Below the pieces are notes generated by a model. It saw nothing but the letters and a program-made list of their open reading frames with translations. It ran no database searches and was not told where the DNA came from. From assembly GCF_003814555.1 (NCBI RefSeq), contig NZ_RKQN01000003.1, positions 293,611 through 357,610 of the forward strand: a DNA stretch of 64,000 nt, read 5' to 3'. Source of the stretch: Vulcaniibacterium tengchongense. GTDB taxonomy: Bacteria; Pseudomonadota; Gammaproteobacteria; Xanthomonadales; Xanthomonadaceae. Below, in pieces: positions 27,907 through 36,611 of the stretch. The position numbers and the translations under genes were made by a program. Numbering within the stretch: the stretch's first letter is position 1; every line of letters begins with the position of its first letter.

Positions 27907-28449
27907 ATGGAGCGCGAGTTCCCCGTGTTCCCGCCGCCGCCGCGATCCTGGTGGACGCTGGCGGTGCTGCTCGGCCTGCCCATCGCGATGGTCGCCTGGC
28001 AGATCGCCACCGATCCCCCGGCGAACGGCGCCGACCGCACCGCCCAGGCGGTCGCCGCCCTCGCCGTCTCCGCCGCGATCGGCCTGTGCGTCTCCGGGCT
28101 GCGGCGCAGGCGCGTCGTGCTGCGCGACGGCGTGCTGGTGGTCGCCGCGGCGATGTTCACCCGCCGCGTGCCCGTCGCGGACCTCGAACTGGAGCGGGCC
28201 CGCGTCGTCGACCTGGAAGAGCGCACCGAACTGCGCCCGAGCCTGAAGTCGTTCGGCATGGCGTTGCCGGGTTTCCAAGCCGGCGGGTTCCTGCTGCGCA
28301 ATCGCCGCCGGGGCTTCTGCCTGCTCACCGGGGGCCGGCGCGCGCTGTGGCTGCCCGCCGCGCGGCAGGACCTGCTGCTTTCGCTGCAGCGCCCGCAGGA
28401 ACTGCTCGACGCGTTGCGCGACATGGCGCCGGGCCGTCCGCCCGGCTAA
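27907..28449 (+). CDS. membrane protein with a bacterial PH-like domain
   Basis: 180 residues. Two membrane helices (about 17-36 and 47-64) are followed by a beta-rich domain (about 68-165): RRRRVVLRDGVLVVAAAMF, RVPVADLELERARVVDLEE and GGFLLRNRRRGFCLLTGGRR. This has the strand pattern of bPH domains (PF10882-like). Such proteins are often membrane accessory factors. 171 bases without a clear signal separate it from the SPFH operon. The VanY-like gene starts nine bases later, so the two may be co-expressed. Confidence 0.65.
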   Translation: MEREFPVFPPPPRSWWTLAVLLGLPIAMVAWQIATDPPANGADRTAQAVAALAVSAAIGLCVSGLRRRRVVLRDGVLVVAAAMFTRRVPVADLELERARVVDLEERTELRPSLKSFGMALPGFQAGGFLLRNRRRGFCLLTGGRRALWLPAARQDLLLSLQRPQELLDALRDMAPGRPPG

Positions 28450-28458
28450 CCTGCGCGC

Positions 28459-29262
28459 ATGCGTCCCCGCCCCCGCGTCCTGATCAACACGCCCGAGATC
28501 GAGCTGTGGCCCGGCGACCTGCTCCGGGCCCGCGCCAATGCGGACGCGCGGGCGCTGTCGCGGGCGCGCTGGGTGCTGCGGCGCAAGCGCGACGGGCGCT
28601 ACCTCGCCGCCGACCTCCCCGAAGGCCTGCTCGCGCTGGTGCCGCGCCTGCGCCGGGAACCCGGCCTGGAGGCCGCGCTGGATGCGCTCGACGCCCACCC
28701 GCCGCACCGGCGCCCCGGCCTGGAACGCGTCGGCGAACTGCCGCTTACCCGGCTCGAACAGCGCCTGCGCGCGCTCGGCCTGGAGGGCCGCGACTACGCC
28801 GCGCGGACCGGACTCGGCCTGGTGCCCGAGCCGGACCGGCTGGCGTTCGCCGGCCACGACCGCTACCGCCGGCCGCTGTGGCTGCATCCCGACGCCGCCC
28901 GCGCCTGGGACCATCTGCGCGCCGCGGCGCTGCGCGACGGCATCGTGCTGGAGGCGATCTCCGGCTATCGCAGCCACGACTACCAGCTGGGCATCTTCGA
29001 GCGCAAGCGCGCGCGCGGCCTGGGCGTCGACGACATCCTCGCGGTGAACGCCGCGCCCGGCTACAGCGAGCACCACTCCGGCCTCGCCCTCGACATCGGC
29101 ACGCCGGACGAGCCGCCCGCGGAGGAATCGTTCGAGCGCACGCCGGCGTTCGGGTGGCTGCGCGCCAACGCCGCGTTCTTCGGCTTCGCCATGAGCTACC
29201 CGCGCGACAACCCGCACGGCATCGTCTACGAGCCCTGGCACTGGCGCTATCGCGCCGGGTGA
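28459..29262 (+). CDS. VanY-type D-alanyl-D-alanine carboxypeptidase
   Basis: 267 residues. The LAS metallopeptidase domain (about 130-265) has SGYRSHDYQLGIF, SEHHSGLALDIGTPDE (zinc ligands His and Asp: HxxxxxxD) and the final EPWHWRY, which holds the catalytic Glu and third zinc His. It would remove terminal D-Ala from peptidoglycan stems. No N-terminal signal is visible, so either a start was missed or the protein acts in the cytoplasm on recycled peptides. N-terminal 120 residues are Arg-rich and unrecognised. Confidence 0.85.
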   Translation: MRPRPRVLINTPEIELWPGDLLRARANADARALSRARWVLRRKRDGRYLAADLPEGLLALVPRLRREPGLEAALDALDAHPPHRRPGLERVGELPLTRLEQRLRALGLEGRDYAARTGLGLVPEPDRLAFAGHDRYRRPLWLHPDAARAWDHLRAAALRDGIVLEAISGYRSHDYQLGIFERKRARGLGVDDILAVNAAPGYSEHHSGLALDIGTPDEPPAEESFERTPAFGWLRANAAFFGFAMSYPRDNPHGIVYEPWHWRYRAG

Positions 29263-29387
29263 GCGCGCGTCCCGGCGACGCCGCGCCCGCGCTGGCGCCG
29301 CCTTCACTCTGCGCGGCGACAATGCCGGCGCGCACGGACCGCAGCACGCACGCCGGCGGCGGCGCCGGCCATGCAGAGGAGACGCGT

Positions 29388-29747
29388 ATGGACGAGACAC
29401 TCGCAGGCGCCCTGGCCTCGCTGCTCGGCGCGCTGGTCGGCGGCGGCATCAGCTACCTGCTCAACCGGCAGCAGTATCGCCACCAGCTGCGGCTCAGCCG
29501 CGAGGCGCACAAGACCGAATACATGGCCGAGGAAACGGCGCGGCATTTCCTCAGCCACCGCGGCTACACCGATCGCTCGTTCGAGACGCTGCGCAAGCAC
29601 CTGGGCGGCTTCGACGACGACGAGCTGCGCAAGATCCTGGTCCGCGCCGGCGCGATCCGCACCTTCCGCGGCGACGGCAGCGAATGGTGGCGCCTGCTCA
29701 GCCGGATGGACGAGTACATCGAGAGCAAGGCCGGGGAGCGCGGCTGA
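29388..29747 (+). CDS. small membrane-anchored hypothetical protein
   Basis: 119 residues after a strong AGAGGAGA site. One N-terminal hydrophobic helix (about 5-24, rich in Gly: LGALVGGGISYLL) is followed by a charged helical region with EYMAEETARHFL and GFDDDELRKILVRAG, and then EWWRLLSRMDEYI. The C-terminal half resembles small winged-helix or three-helix folds but has no named family. Neighbours give no clue to function. Confidence 0.65.
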   Translation: MDETLAGALASLLGALVGGGISYLLNRQQYRHQLRLSREAHKTEYMAEETARHFLSHRGYTDRSFETLRKHLGGFDDDELRKILVRAGAIRTFRGDGSEWWRLLSRMDEYIESKAGERG

Positions 29748-30191
29748 TCCCGCGCAACCGCCGCACCGGGCGGATCGGGCCCGACGCCGGCCCGCGGCCG
29801 CATGTTCCGCCCAGGCATGGGATTCGATCGGCTCGAACCGTGCCCCGACTCGTCTGTCGCGCTCCGGAGACCGTCGGCGCGGGGGCAGCCTGCCGGGGGC
29901 ATCGCTCTGCCTCGGTCGGGGCCGCTTCGCGGTCCGGCTTGACGCGATGCCCCCACAGGCCGGCCCTCCGGCAAGCTTGCAGGCCGCCATTTGGAACCGC
30001 GTGGCTCCAATCGTGTTGGGCCGCGTCTCGACCACGCCCCGCCCAACCTTCGCCGGGCCCGACGCTGCCGCGCGATCCGGCGAAAGCACGGCGTGCGCCA
30101 CCAGGCATCGAAAGCGCGGCCCGGCGCCGTCGCCGGAAATCCGCCGAACGCGAAGGCCCCGCGCGGCGGCGGCATCGGGCGTTCCGAGCCG
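29748..30191. repeat. 444-base gene-free region with a large inverted repeat
   Basis: No gene. At 29895-29905 GGGGGCATCGC matches inverted GCGATGCCCCC at 29944-29954, extended outward by GCCTGCC versus ACAGGC and inward by a GCCGC/GCGGT stem, forming a roughly 60-nt hairpin. A second hairpin, TTGGAACC-GCGT-GGCTCCAA, is near 29991-30010. These look like dispersed REP-type structures. Confidence 0.5.
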
Positions 30192-30866
30192 TCACTCTTG
30201 CGAGCGCTTGGTCGCGTCCTTGGCCCCGCTGGCCAGGTCGGCGATCCGCCACAGGTACAGGCTGGCGTAGGTGCGGTAGGGCCCCCAGCGCTCGCCGCGC
30301 TCGGCCAGTGCCTTCGGCGCCGGCATCACCTCCAGCTTGTCCACCGCCTGCGCGCCCTTGCGGATGCCGAGGTCGTCGACCGGCAACACGTCCGGGCGGC
30401 CGAGGCGGAACATCAGCATCATCTCGACGGTCCAGCGGCCGATGCCGCGCACCGGGGTCAGCGCAGCGACGATCGCGTCGTCGTCCATCGCGCTCATCCG
30501 CCGCAGGTCGGGGATCTCGCCGCGCGCCTCGCGCGCGGCCAGGTCGCGCAGCGCCAGGATCTTGTTGCCGGACACGCCGCAGGCGCGCAGGCCGGCGTCG
30601 TCGATCCGGGCGAGCGTGTCGCAGTGGAAGCGATCGCTGCCAATCGCCGCCTCGACGCGCGCGACGATCGTCGCCGCCGCCTTGCCGCTGAGCTGCTGGT
30701 AGAGGATCGCCCGGGCCAGCGCGTCCACCGGGTCGAACGGCTTGCGCCAGCGCGGGTCGCGCGGAATCGGGCCGAGCCGGCGCATCCACGCGCCGAGCCT
30801 GCCGTCGCGGCGGCTCAGATGGTCGAAGGCGGCCTCGACGTCGAAGCCGCGGGCATGGCGCGGCAT
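30192..30866 (-). CDS. AlkA-like DNA-3-methyladenine glycosylase
   Basis: 224 residues. HhH-GPD fold with hairpin TPVRGIGRWTVEM (137-149) and catalytic Asp about 165 in VLPVDDLGIRKG. LARAILYQQLSGKAAATI (51-68) is the usual helix. No iron-sulfur Cys cluster. It removes alkylated bases. Linkage to the partial aidB gene at the other end of the window is too distant to mean anything. The DUF423 stop lies only three bases upstream of its start, so they are likely co-transcribed. Confidence 0.9.
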   Translation of the reverse strand: MPRHARGFDVEAAFDHLSRRDGRLGAWMRRLGPIPRDPRWRKPFDPVDALARAILYQQLSGKAAATIVARVEAAIGSDRFHCDTLARIDDAGLRACGVSGNKILALRDLAAREARGEIPDLRRMSAMDDDAIVAALTPVRGIGRWTVEMMLMFRLGRPDVLPVDDLGIRKGAQAVDKLEVMPAPKALAERGERWGPYRTYASLYLWRIADLASGAKDATKRSQE

Positions 30867-30869
30867 GGG

Positions 30870-31238
30870 TCAGCGCCTCAGCGCGTCGGCCGCGTACAGC
30901 AGCCAGGCCAGGATCATCAGGCCGCCGCCGAACGGCACCGCGCGCGTCGACGCGGCGAAGAAGTGCGCGGCCGCCAGGCCGCCGGCGAACAGCAGCACGC
31001 CGAGCAGCAGCCCCGCCAGCGCCAGCCGGCGCGGCCCGCGCCCCGCGTGCGGCGCCAGCGCCGCCAGGGCGACGCCGTGTCCGAACGCGAACAGCGCGGC
31101 GGTGTGCAGCCGGCCCTGCCCTGCCGCTTCAGCCATGTGCGCGGCGTACGCGGCGAGCGCGATGCCGGCGGCGGCCAGCGCCGCGCCGCCGGCGGCGAGG
31201 ATGCGCGCGGCGAAGTCGGGGACGGCGGGAGAGCCCAT
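30870..31238 (-). CDS. DUF423 inner-membrane protein
   Basis: 122 residues with four hydrophobic helices (about 10-30, 43-60, 66-88, 96-118). Family motifs AAGGAALAAAGIALAAYAAH, HTAALFAFGHGVALAALA and LLLGVLLFAGGLAAAHFF are present. This small conserved membrane family (YgdD-like) has no established function. It is immediately upstream of the glycosylase gene and in the same operon. Confidence 0.85.
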   Translation of the reverse strand: MGSPAVPDFAARILAAGGAALAAAGIALAAYAAHMAEAAGQGRLHTAALFAFGHGVALAALAPHAGRGPRRLALAGLLLGVLLFAGGLAAAHFFAASTRAVPFGGGLMILAWLLYAADALRR

Positions 31239-31462
31239 GCGAATGCCTGCCTCGGACGAAGGGGCCGCCACGATAGCAGGGCGCCGTGCTTGCCTTCGCC
31301 TGCAGGCCCGCCAACGCACCCCGCGGCGCTCCCGCCGACTGCCGGGTGCCGGCCCCGCGTGGGAGGCTGCGGCCTTCGCCGCGACACCGCGGGCGGCACG
31401 CCCCCGGCCCGTGCGCGGGACGACAGCCGCTCCGCGCCGGCCGCGCATCGGCCGTGCCGGGC

Positions 31463-31498
31463 AAAAAAGAACGCGCCGCGGAGATCCGCGGCGCGTTC
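31463..31498 (-). terminator. intrinsic terminator of the SRPBCC gene
   Basis: GAACGCGCCGCGG (31469-31481) and its perfect complement at 31486-31498 form a 13-bp stem, followed on the minus strand by six T. It lies 26 bases past the gene's stop. Confidence 0.9.
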
Positions 31499-31524
31499 GT
31501 GGTGCCTCCGGCGGCGGGACGGGC

Positions 31525-32598
31525 TTACTTGACCGCCCAGACCACCTCGAAGTCGCCCTCTTCGGTGAAGCCGGCGTCGATGCCGTTCTTCCAGATCTCG
31601 TACGGGCGGTCGACGGTCTCGTAGCCATGGGTCAGCGCCCAGGCGCGCAGCGAGTCGCGCACGCGCGGCAGGTTCGCCATGTGGCCCTTGTACTGCGCCA
31701 CCGCGACCTTGGCCGGCTCGTGGAACTCGGCGACCACGTTGTTGCTGGTCTTGATGTCGAGCTTGGTCGCCGGGCCGGTCTCGCCGGCCTTGCGCACCGG
31801 CTGGACGACGTCGAAGGAGTAGTTCTCGGAGCCGAACTCGTTGGTCACGATGCGCACCGGGCCGGCGGCCTCGAGACCGTTGGCCTCCATGTTCTTCTTG
31901 ATCCACTCCTGGTTGATCTTCATCTGCCCCATGACCTTCTCGTTGGTGCGCTCCACCACCGCGGTCAGGGCCAGCACGTTCTCGGCGTCGCGCTGCACGA
32001 TCTTCGGCGCCTTGCTCGCATCGTCCTTGCTCAGCTCGGCGTAGTCGTAGTTCGGCACCGCCGCCAGCATGTTGCTCAGGCGGCCCAGGCCGAGCTTCAT
32101 GTCCTCGCCGACGTTGCTGCTGACGTACAGGCCGGCGTAGCGGCCGATCAGGTTCCAGCCGTAGTCGACGTCGTAGGTCTGGGTGATCTGGATGTTGCGG
32201 CCGCCGCGACCGGTCGGCCGGAACGTGAACTCGGAGCGCTTGTTGCGGCCCGGCTCGACGCTCTCGATCTTGTAGGCCACGCGCTTGCCCGGCTCGCTGG
32301 CGACGATCTCCCACGAGCCGGTGCCGATGCCGCGCTCCTGCGACTCGTAGTCCAGGCGCGCGCCGACGCCGCTTTCCGGCCCCGACAGCTTGATCTGGAC
32401 GCGCGGGTCGCGCAGCACCAGCGGGTTCCAGTCCTTGAAGCGGCGGAAGCTGTTGAGGGTGTCGTAGACGATGGTGAGCTTGCGGTTCGTTTCGGCCGAA
32501 TGCTCCAGGTGGCGGCTCGCCGGGAGCATCACGCCGACGATGACGAAAAGCGCGGCCACGATGGCCAAGGAAATCAAGATCTCGATCAGACGGGTCAT
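31525..32598 (-). CDS. SRPBCC (START-like) protein with GyrI-like C-terminus
   Basis: 357 residues. An N-terminal membrane anchor (about 4-25: LIEILISLAIVAALFVIVGV) is followed by an SRPBCC domain (about 35-180) with FRRFKDWNPLVLRDP, GPESGVGARLDYES and SEFTFRPTGRGGRNIQITQT. A second GyrI/SOUL-like half (about 195-357) has GPVRIVTNEFG and ends YEIWKNGIDAGFTEEGDFEV. Such polyketide-cyclase-like proteins bind hydrophobic ligands. The ligand is unknown. Monocistronic, with its own terminator. Confidence 0.8.
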   Translation of the reverse strand: MTRLIEILISLAIVAALFVIVGVMLPASRHLEHSAETNRKLTIVYDTLNSFRRFKDWNPLVLRDPRVQIKLSGPESGVGARLDYESQERGIGTGSWEIVASEPGKRVAYKIESVEPGRNKRSEFTFRPTGRGGRNIQITQTYDVDYGWNLIGRYAGLYVSSNVGEDMKLGLGRLSNMLAAVPNYDYAELSKDDASKAPKIVQRDAENVLALTAVVERTNEKVMGQMKINQEWIKKNMEANGLEAAGPVRIVTNEFGSENYSFDVVQPVRKAGETGPATKLDIKTSNNVVAEFHEPAKVAVAQYKGHMANLPRVRDSLRAWALTHGYETVDRPYEIWKNGIDAGFTEEGDFEVVWAVK

Positions 32599-32925
32599 TC
32601 AGGTTTCTCCAGGAGCCGGGACCCGGGTCGGACCGGGGCACAGACCGGCAATCGTATCAAGGAAGACGTAACCGGTGGCAGTCGCCGCAGCGCGGCATCG
32701 CAAGTGTGCCGCGCCCTGTGCCGGCGGCGCCCGCACCGGCACGTACGGTTCCCGGGCCGGGCCGGAACGGCGCGGTCGCGGGCCGAGGCGTTTGCCCGAT
32801 CTGGCGCGAAGCGCGGCAACGCCGCCACCTCACGGCGATCGAAAGCAGGCGCGTCGCCGCGCCGCCTCGGATGCCCTTCCGCTCGCCGGCCTCCTGCCGC
32901 CGCGGCGGGAGCCGGCACGCCCAGG
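32599..32925. other. gene-free stretch upstream of the SRPBCC gene
   Basis: No gene recognised. It presumably carries the SRPBCC promoter. Content is GC-rich with a few short palindromes, unrelated to the tandem copies that follow it. Confidence 0.5.
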
Positions 32926-33224
32926 CCAGCTGCAGCTCGAGGGTTTTCAGCACCGCCCGGGCGGTCGCGCACGCCGAGCTTGGACAGGGTGAGCCGCCCT
33001 CGCCTGCGACGCACCGCCTCGCAGGGCGGCGAACGCCCGGCGCGCGAGCGCCGGGCCGGGCATCCTGTCGCTCAGACCAGCTGCAGCTCGAAGGCCTTCA
33101 GCACCGCCCGGGTGCGGTCGCGCACGCCGAGCTTGGACAGGGTGAGCCGCCCTCGCCTGCGAGGCACCGCCTCGCAGGGCGGCGAACGCCCGGCGCGCGA
33201 GCGCCGGGCCGGGCATCCTGTCGC
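32926..33224 (-). repeat. two tandem partial copies of the response-regulator 3' end
   Basis: The last 68 or so bases of the regulator gene (encoding KLGVRDRTRAVLKAFELQLV-stop) recur at 33072-33140 and, slightly decayed, at about 32926-32989. Offsets from the true end are 153 and then 151 bases; copy 1 lacks two bases in GGGTGCGGTC. Each copy is joined at GACAGG to a spacer with two perfect hairpins, CCTGCGAGG/CCTCGCAGG and GCCCGGCG/CGCCGGGC. Spacers are nearly identical between copies, so the duplication is recent. The copies lack a start codon and most of the gene. Confidence 0.9.
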
Positions 33225-33866
33225 TCAGACCAGCTGCAGCTCGAAGGCCTTCAGCACCGCCCGGGTGCGGTCGCGCACGCCGAGCTTGGACAGGATGTTG
33301 GACACGTGGTTCTTGATCGTGCCCTCGGCCACGCCGAGCGAATTGGCGATCTCCTTGTTGGAGAAGCCGCCGGCCATCAGCCGCAGGATCTCGGTCTCGC
33401 GCTCGGTCAGCGGATCGGGCCGGTCGAGGCTGACGAAGTCGTTGCGCATGTGCTCCAGGCCCGAGAGCAGGCGTTGGGTCACCGCCGGCTGCACCAGCGA
33501 GCCGCCCTCGGCCACGGCCTGGATCGCCCCGACCAGCTGCTCCAGCGAGACGTCCTTGAGCAGGTAGCCCTTGGCCCCGGCCTTGAGCCCGGCCAGCACC
33601 AGCTGGTCGTCGTCGAAGGTGGTCAGGATGATGGTCGGCGGCAGCGCGCCCTGGCGGGACAGCGCCTGCAGCGCCTCCAGGCCGGACATCACCGGCATGC
33701 GCATGTCCATCAGGACCACGTCCGGCTTGACCTGCGGGATCATGTCCACCGCCTGGCGGCCGTCGGCGGCCTCGGCGACGACCTCGATCCCCTCGGCCAG
33801 GGACAGCAGCGAACGCACGCCCTGGCGTACCAGGGTCTGGTCGTCGACGATGAGTACGCGGATCAT
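33225..33866 (-). CDS. NarL/LuxR-type response regulator
   Basis: 213 residues. Receiver domain 1-120 with D8/D9 (IVDDQ), phospho-acceptor D54 (VLMDMRMPV), T82/T83 and K104 (GYLLKD). LuxR-type HTH about 153-208: LTERETEILRLMAGGFSNKE, IANSLGVAEGTIKNHVSNIL. Start ATG overlaps the kinase stop by four bases. It is a DesR-like partner of the DesK-like kinase, so membrane state or envelope stress is a plausible but unproven signal. Its 3' end is repeated downstream. Confidence 0.93.
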   Translation of the reverse strand: MIRVLIVDDQTLVRQGVRSLLSLAEGIEVVAEAADGRQAVDMIPQVKPDVVLMDMRMPVMSGLEALQALSRQGALPPTIILTTFDDDQLVLAGLKAGAKGYLLKDVSLEQLVGAIQAVAEGGSLVQPAVTQRLLSGLEHMRNDFVSLDRPDPLTERETEILRLMAGGFSNKEIANSLGVAEGTIKNHVSNILSKLGVRDRTRAVLKAFELQLV

Positions 33867-35065
33867 GCGGGGGCTCCTTCGCAGGCGGCGGCCGCGGCCG
33901 CCGAGGCCGGCAGCGTGAGGTGCAGGCGGAAGCCCGCCCCCGGCCGGGTTTCGATTGTAAGTTGGCCGCCATGCTGGAGCAGGCGCTCGCGCATGCCGCG
34001 CAGGCCGTTGCCGGCCACCAGCAGGTCGGCGCCGTGGCCGTCGTCGCGCGCGTCGACCACGATGCAGCCGTCGGCGTTGCGGCGCGCGGCGATCCACAGA
34101 TTGCGCGCGCCGGCGTGGCGCACCGCGTTGGTGATGATCTCCTGGGTGCAGCGCAGCAGCACGTGCGCGCGCTCCGGGTCGTCCAGGGTCAGCGGCGACT
34201 GCACGTCCATGTGGATGTCGAGCGAGGGCACGTTCTCGGCCAGCGGCAGCATCGCCGCGGACAGGTCGATCGCCCCGCCCTCGCGCAGTTGGCTCACGGC
34301 CTCGCGCACGTCGGTCAGCAGCAGCCGCGCCAGCGTGTGCGCCTGCTGGACGTGCTCCTTGACCCGCCCCTCGGACAGGTGCCCGGCCACTTCCAGGTTC
34401 AGGCTCAGCGCGGTCAGATGGTGGCCGAGCAGGTCGTGCAGCTCGCGCGAGATGCGGGTGCGCTCGTTGACCCGCACGCTCTCGCCGAGCAGGGCGCGGG
34501 TGGCGCGCAGTTCGGCGTTGAGCCGGCGCTGCTCCTCGCGCGCCTCGGCCTGCTGCTTGGCGACCAGGCTGGTGACGAACACGAAGGTGGAGAAGCCGGC
34601 GTACAGCACCGACTGCATCACCGCCTCGACCCAGGAAAAGCCCAGCGCGCGCACGAACAGCGGGACCACCGCGAGCTGGCTCAGCAGCAGCCAGCTGACG
34701 CCCACCGGCACCGAGAGCAACCACGGCAGCACGCTGGCCGCGACCATCAGCAGCACGCTGCCCAGGCCGCTGGAGCTGAAATAGCTCACCGACACCGCGC
34801 TGCCGGTGAGCACCAGCAGCAGCACCAGGTCGAGCGCGCGGATGCGGCGCTTGCCCAGGTCGCGGGTCAGCCAGGCGTAGCTCAGGCCGGCGGCGAAATA
34901 GGAGATCCAGCCCGGCAGGGCCATGCGCGGCGGCGCCGTGCCCTCTTCGTACTCCAGCCCCACCAGCGGCCAGATCCACGAATACAGCAACGGCACGCCG
35001 ACCACCGCCCAGGTGAACAGGCCCGCGTAGCGCAGCAGTCGAGTGTGGTTGAGCCGGGCCAGCAT
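33863..35065 (-). CDS. DesK-like membrane histidine kinase
   Basis: 400 residues. Five or so membrane helices fill about 12-170. A HisKA_3 dimerisation domain carries H210 in RTRISRELHDLLGHHLTALS. An HATPase domain (about 290-395) has the N box ITNAVRHAGA and the G box DDGHGA...GNGLRGMRERL. The short cytoplasmic coiled coil (KQQAEAREEQRRLNAEL) precedes the His. Multi-pass input without a large sensor domain suggests membrane-state sensing. It is co-translated with the response regulator. Confidence 0.92.
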   Translation of the reverse strand: MLARLNHTRLLRYAGLFTWAVVGVPLLYSWIWPLVGLEYEEGTAPPRMALPGWISYFAAGLSYAWLTRDLGKRRIRALDLVLLLVLTGSAVSVSYFSSSGLGSVLLMVAASVLPWLLSVPVGVSWLLLSQLAVVPLFVRALGFSWVEAVMQSVLYAGFSTFVFVTSLVAKQQAEAREEQRRLNAELRATRALLGESVRVNERTRISRELHDLLGHHLTALSLNLEVAGHLSEGRVKEHVQQAHTLARLLLTDVREAVSQLREGGAIDLSAAMLPLAENVPSLDIHMDVQSPLTLDDPERAHVLLRCTQEIITNAVRHAGARNLWIAARRNADGCIVVDARDDGHGADLLVAGNGLRGMRERLLQHGGQLTIETRPGAGFRLHLTLPASAAAAAACEGAPA

Positions 35066-35215
35066 GGCCGCATGCTAGCGGGGTTCGCGCCGCGCCGGGG
35101 CGCCCGAAAGTCATGTCCTGGCGCGGCCGCGCGGGTCGCCCGCGCCGGACGGGCGTGCGATAATCGCGCCGCCGGCCGCGCCCCCGCGCGGCCGGCCCGA
35201 ACCCTGGAGCCTGGA

Positions 35216-35827
35216 ATGTCGATCGTCGTCCGCGACGTGCGCGAGCACGAGCTGGATTCCGTCCTTGCCCTCAACAACGCCGCCGGACCTGCGATCCTGC
35301 CGCTGGACGCGGCCAGACTGCGCCACTTCTACGACACCGCCGAATATTTCCGCGTCGCCGAGCGCGACGGCGCCCTCGCCGGCTTCCTGATCGGGGTCGG
35401 CAGCCACGCCGAGCACGACAGCAGCAACTTCCGCTGGTTCCGCGAACGCTACCCGGATTTCTTCTACATCGACCGCATCGTCGTCGCCAGCCGCCGCCGC
35501 GGCGGCGGCGTCGGCCGCGCGTTCTACGCCGACGCGCAGAGCTACGCCGAACTGCGCTATCCACAGATGGCCTGCGAGGTGTTCCTCGAGGGCAGCACCG
35601 ACCCGGCGCTGCTGTTCCACGGCAGCTTCGGCTTCCACGAGGTCGGCCAGCACGTGATGGCCGAGACCGGCGTGCGCGCGGCGATGCTGATGAAGCCGCT
35701 GTGCAGCTACGCCTGGGTGCGCGAGACCTACGGCGACGCGCTGCCGGACGCGCCGTGGATCACCCGCCCGCGCACGGCGTACACCGCGGCCGCGCTCGCC
35801 CGCCGCGCCACGGGGACCTGCGCATGA
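35216..35827 (+). CDS. GNAT-family acetyltransferase
   Basis: 203 residues. N-acetyltransferase fold with FFYIDRIVVASRRRGGGVGR (motif A region: RxxGxG-type acetyl-CoA loop RRGGGVGRAFY) and a conserved DRIVV strand. The N-terminus has VRDVREHELDSVLALNNAAG and the C-terminus MKPLCSYAWVRETYGDALP. The stop overlaps the minC start (ATGA at 35824), so it is co-translated with the Min system. This is a recurrent neighbour in xanthomonads. Target unknown. Confidence 0.85.
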   Translation: MSIVVRDVREHELDSVLALNNAAGPAILPLDAARLRHFYDTAEYFRVAERDGALAGFLIGVGSHAEHDSSNFRWFRERYPDFFYIDRIVVASRRRGGGVGRAFYADAQSYAELRYPQMACEVFLEGSTDPALLFHGSFGFHEVGQHVMAETGVRAAMLMKPLCSYAWVRETYGDALPDAPWITRPRTAYTAAALARRATGTCA

Positions 35828-36585
35828 GCGCGGCGATGGACTACGAGCCGGCCGGCGAGCTCAAGATCGGCCAGGTCGGCATCGCCAACCTGCGCATCCG
35901 CACCCTCGACATCCCCCGCCTCGCCGAGGAGATGCGCGGCCGCGTGCAGCGCGCGCCCAAGCTGTTCGCGCGCGCCGCGGTGGTGCTCGACTTCGGCGGC
36001 CTCAGCCGCGCCCCGGACGCGGCCACCGCGCAGGCGCTGATCGACGGCCTGCGCGCGGCCGGCGTGCTGCCGGTCGCGCTGGCCTACGGCACCAGCGAGA
36101 TCGAACGCCTGGCCGAGGCGCTGGGCCTGCCGCTGCTGGCCAAGTTCCGCGCCGCCTACGAGCGCGACGACGCGGCGGCGCCCGCCGCGCCGGCCCCGGC
36201 GCGGGAACCGAAGCGCGAAGCCGCGCCGCCCCCGGCGCCCGCGGCGAACGCCGCCGCGCCCGGCCTGCTGCTGACCGCGCCGGTGCGCTCCGGCCAGCAG
36301 GTCTACGCCGACCACCGCGACCTGACCGTACTCGCAACGGTCGGCGCGGGCGCCGAGGTGATCGCCGACGGTTCGGTGCATATTTACGGCTCTTTGCGCG
36401 GCCGCGCCCTGGCCGGCGCGCAGGGCAACCCGCAGGCGCGCATCTTCTGCCGCGAGTTCCATGCCGAACTCGTGGCCATCGCCGGGCACTACAAGGTGCT
36501 GGAAGACATCCCCAAGGACCTGCGCGGCAAGGCGGTGCAGGTCTGGCTCGAAGACCAACAACTCAAGATCGCGGCCCTGGACTGA
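35824..36585 (+). CDS. minC: septum site-determining protein MinC
   Basis: 253 residues. N-terminal SpoIIAA-like domain (about 10-110) and a Pro/Ala linker (about 120-145) lead to the C-terminal beta-helix domain with [40 protein letters not shown] and [20 protein letters not shown]. These are standard MinC motifs. It blocks FtsZ assembly near poles, recruited by MinD. Coupled to the GNAT gene upstream; minD begins 26 bases after the stop. Confidence 0.95.
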   Translation: MSAAMDYEPAGELKIGQVGIANLRIRTLDIPRLAEEMRGRVQRAPKLFARAAVVLDFGGLSRAPDAATAQALIDGLRAAGVLPVALAYGTSEIERLAEALGLPLLAKFRAAYERDDAAAPAAPAPAREPKREAAPPPAPAANAAAPGLLLTAPVRSGQQVYADHRDLTVLATVGAGAEVIADGSVHIYGSLRGRALAGAQGNPQARIFCREFHAELVAIAGHYKVLEDIPKDLRGKAVQVWLEDQQLKIAALD

Positions 36586-36611
36586 GGCCGCTCCACCGGA
36601 GGAAACACAAC

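Noticed and set aside
28459..29262. Assigning the VanY-like gene as vancomycin resistance
   Set aside because: VanY-type D,D-carboxypeptidases are common housekeeping enzymes. No van genes adjoin it.
32926..33224. CRISPR array
   Set aside because: Only three units of about 150 bp, the repeat is gene-derived, spacers are the same, and there are no cas genes.
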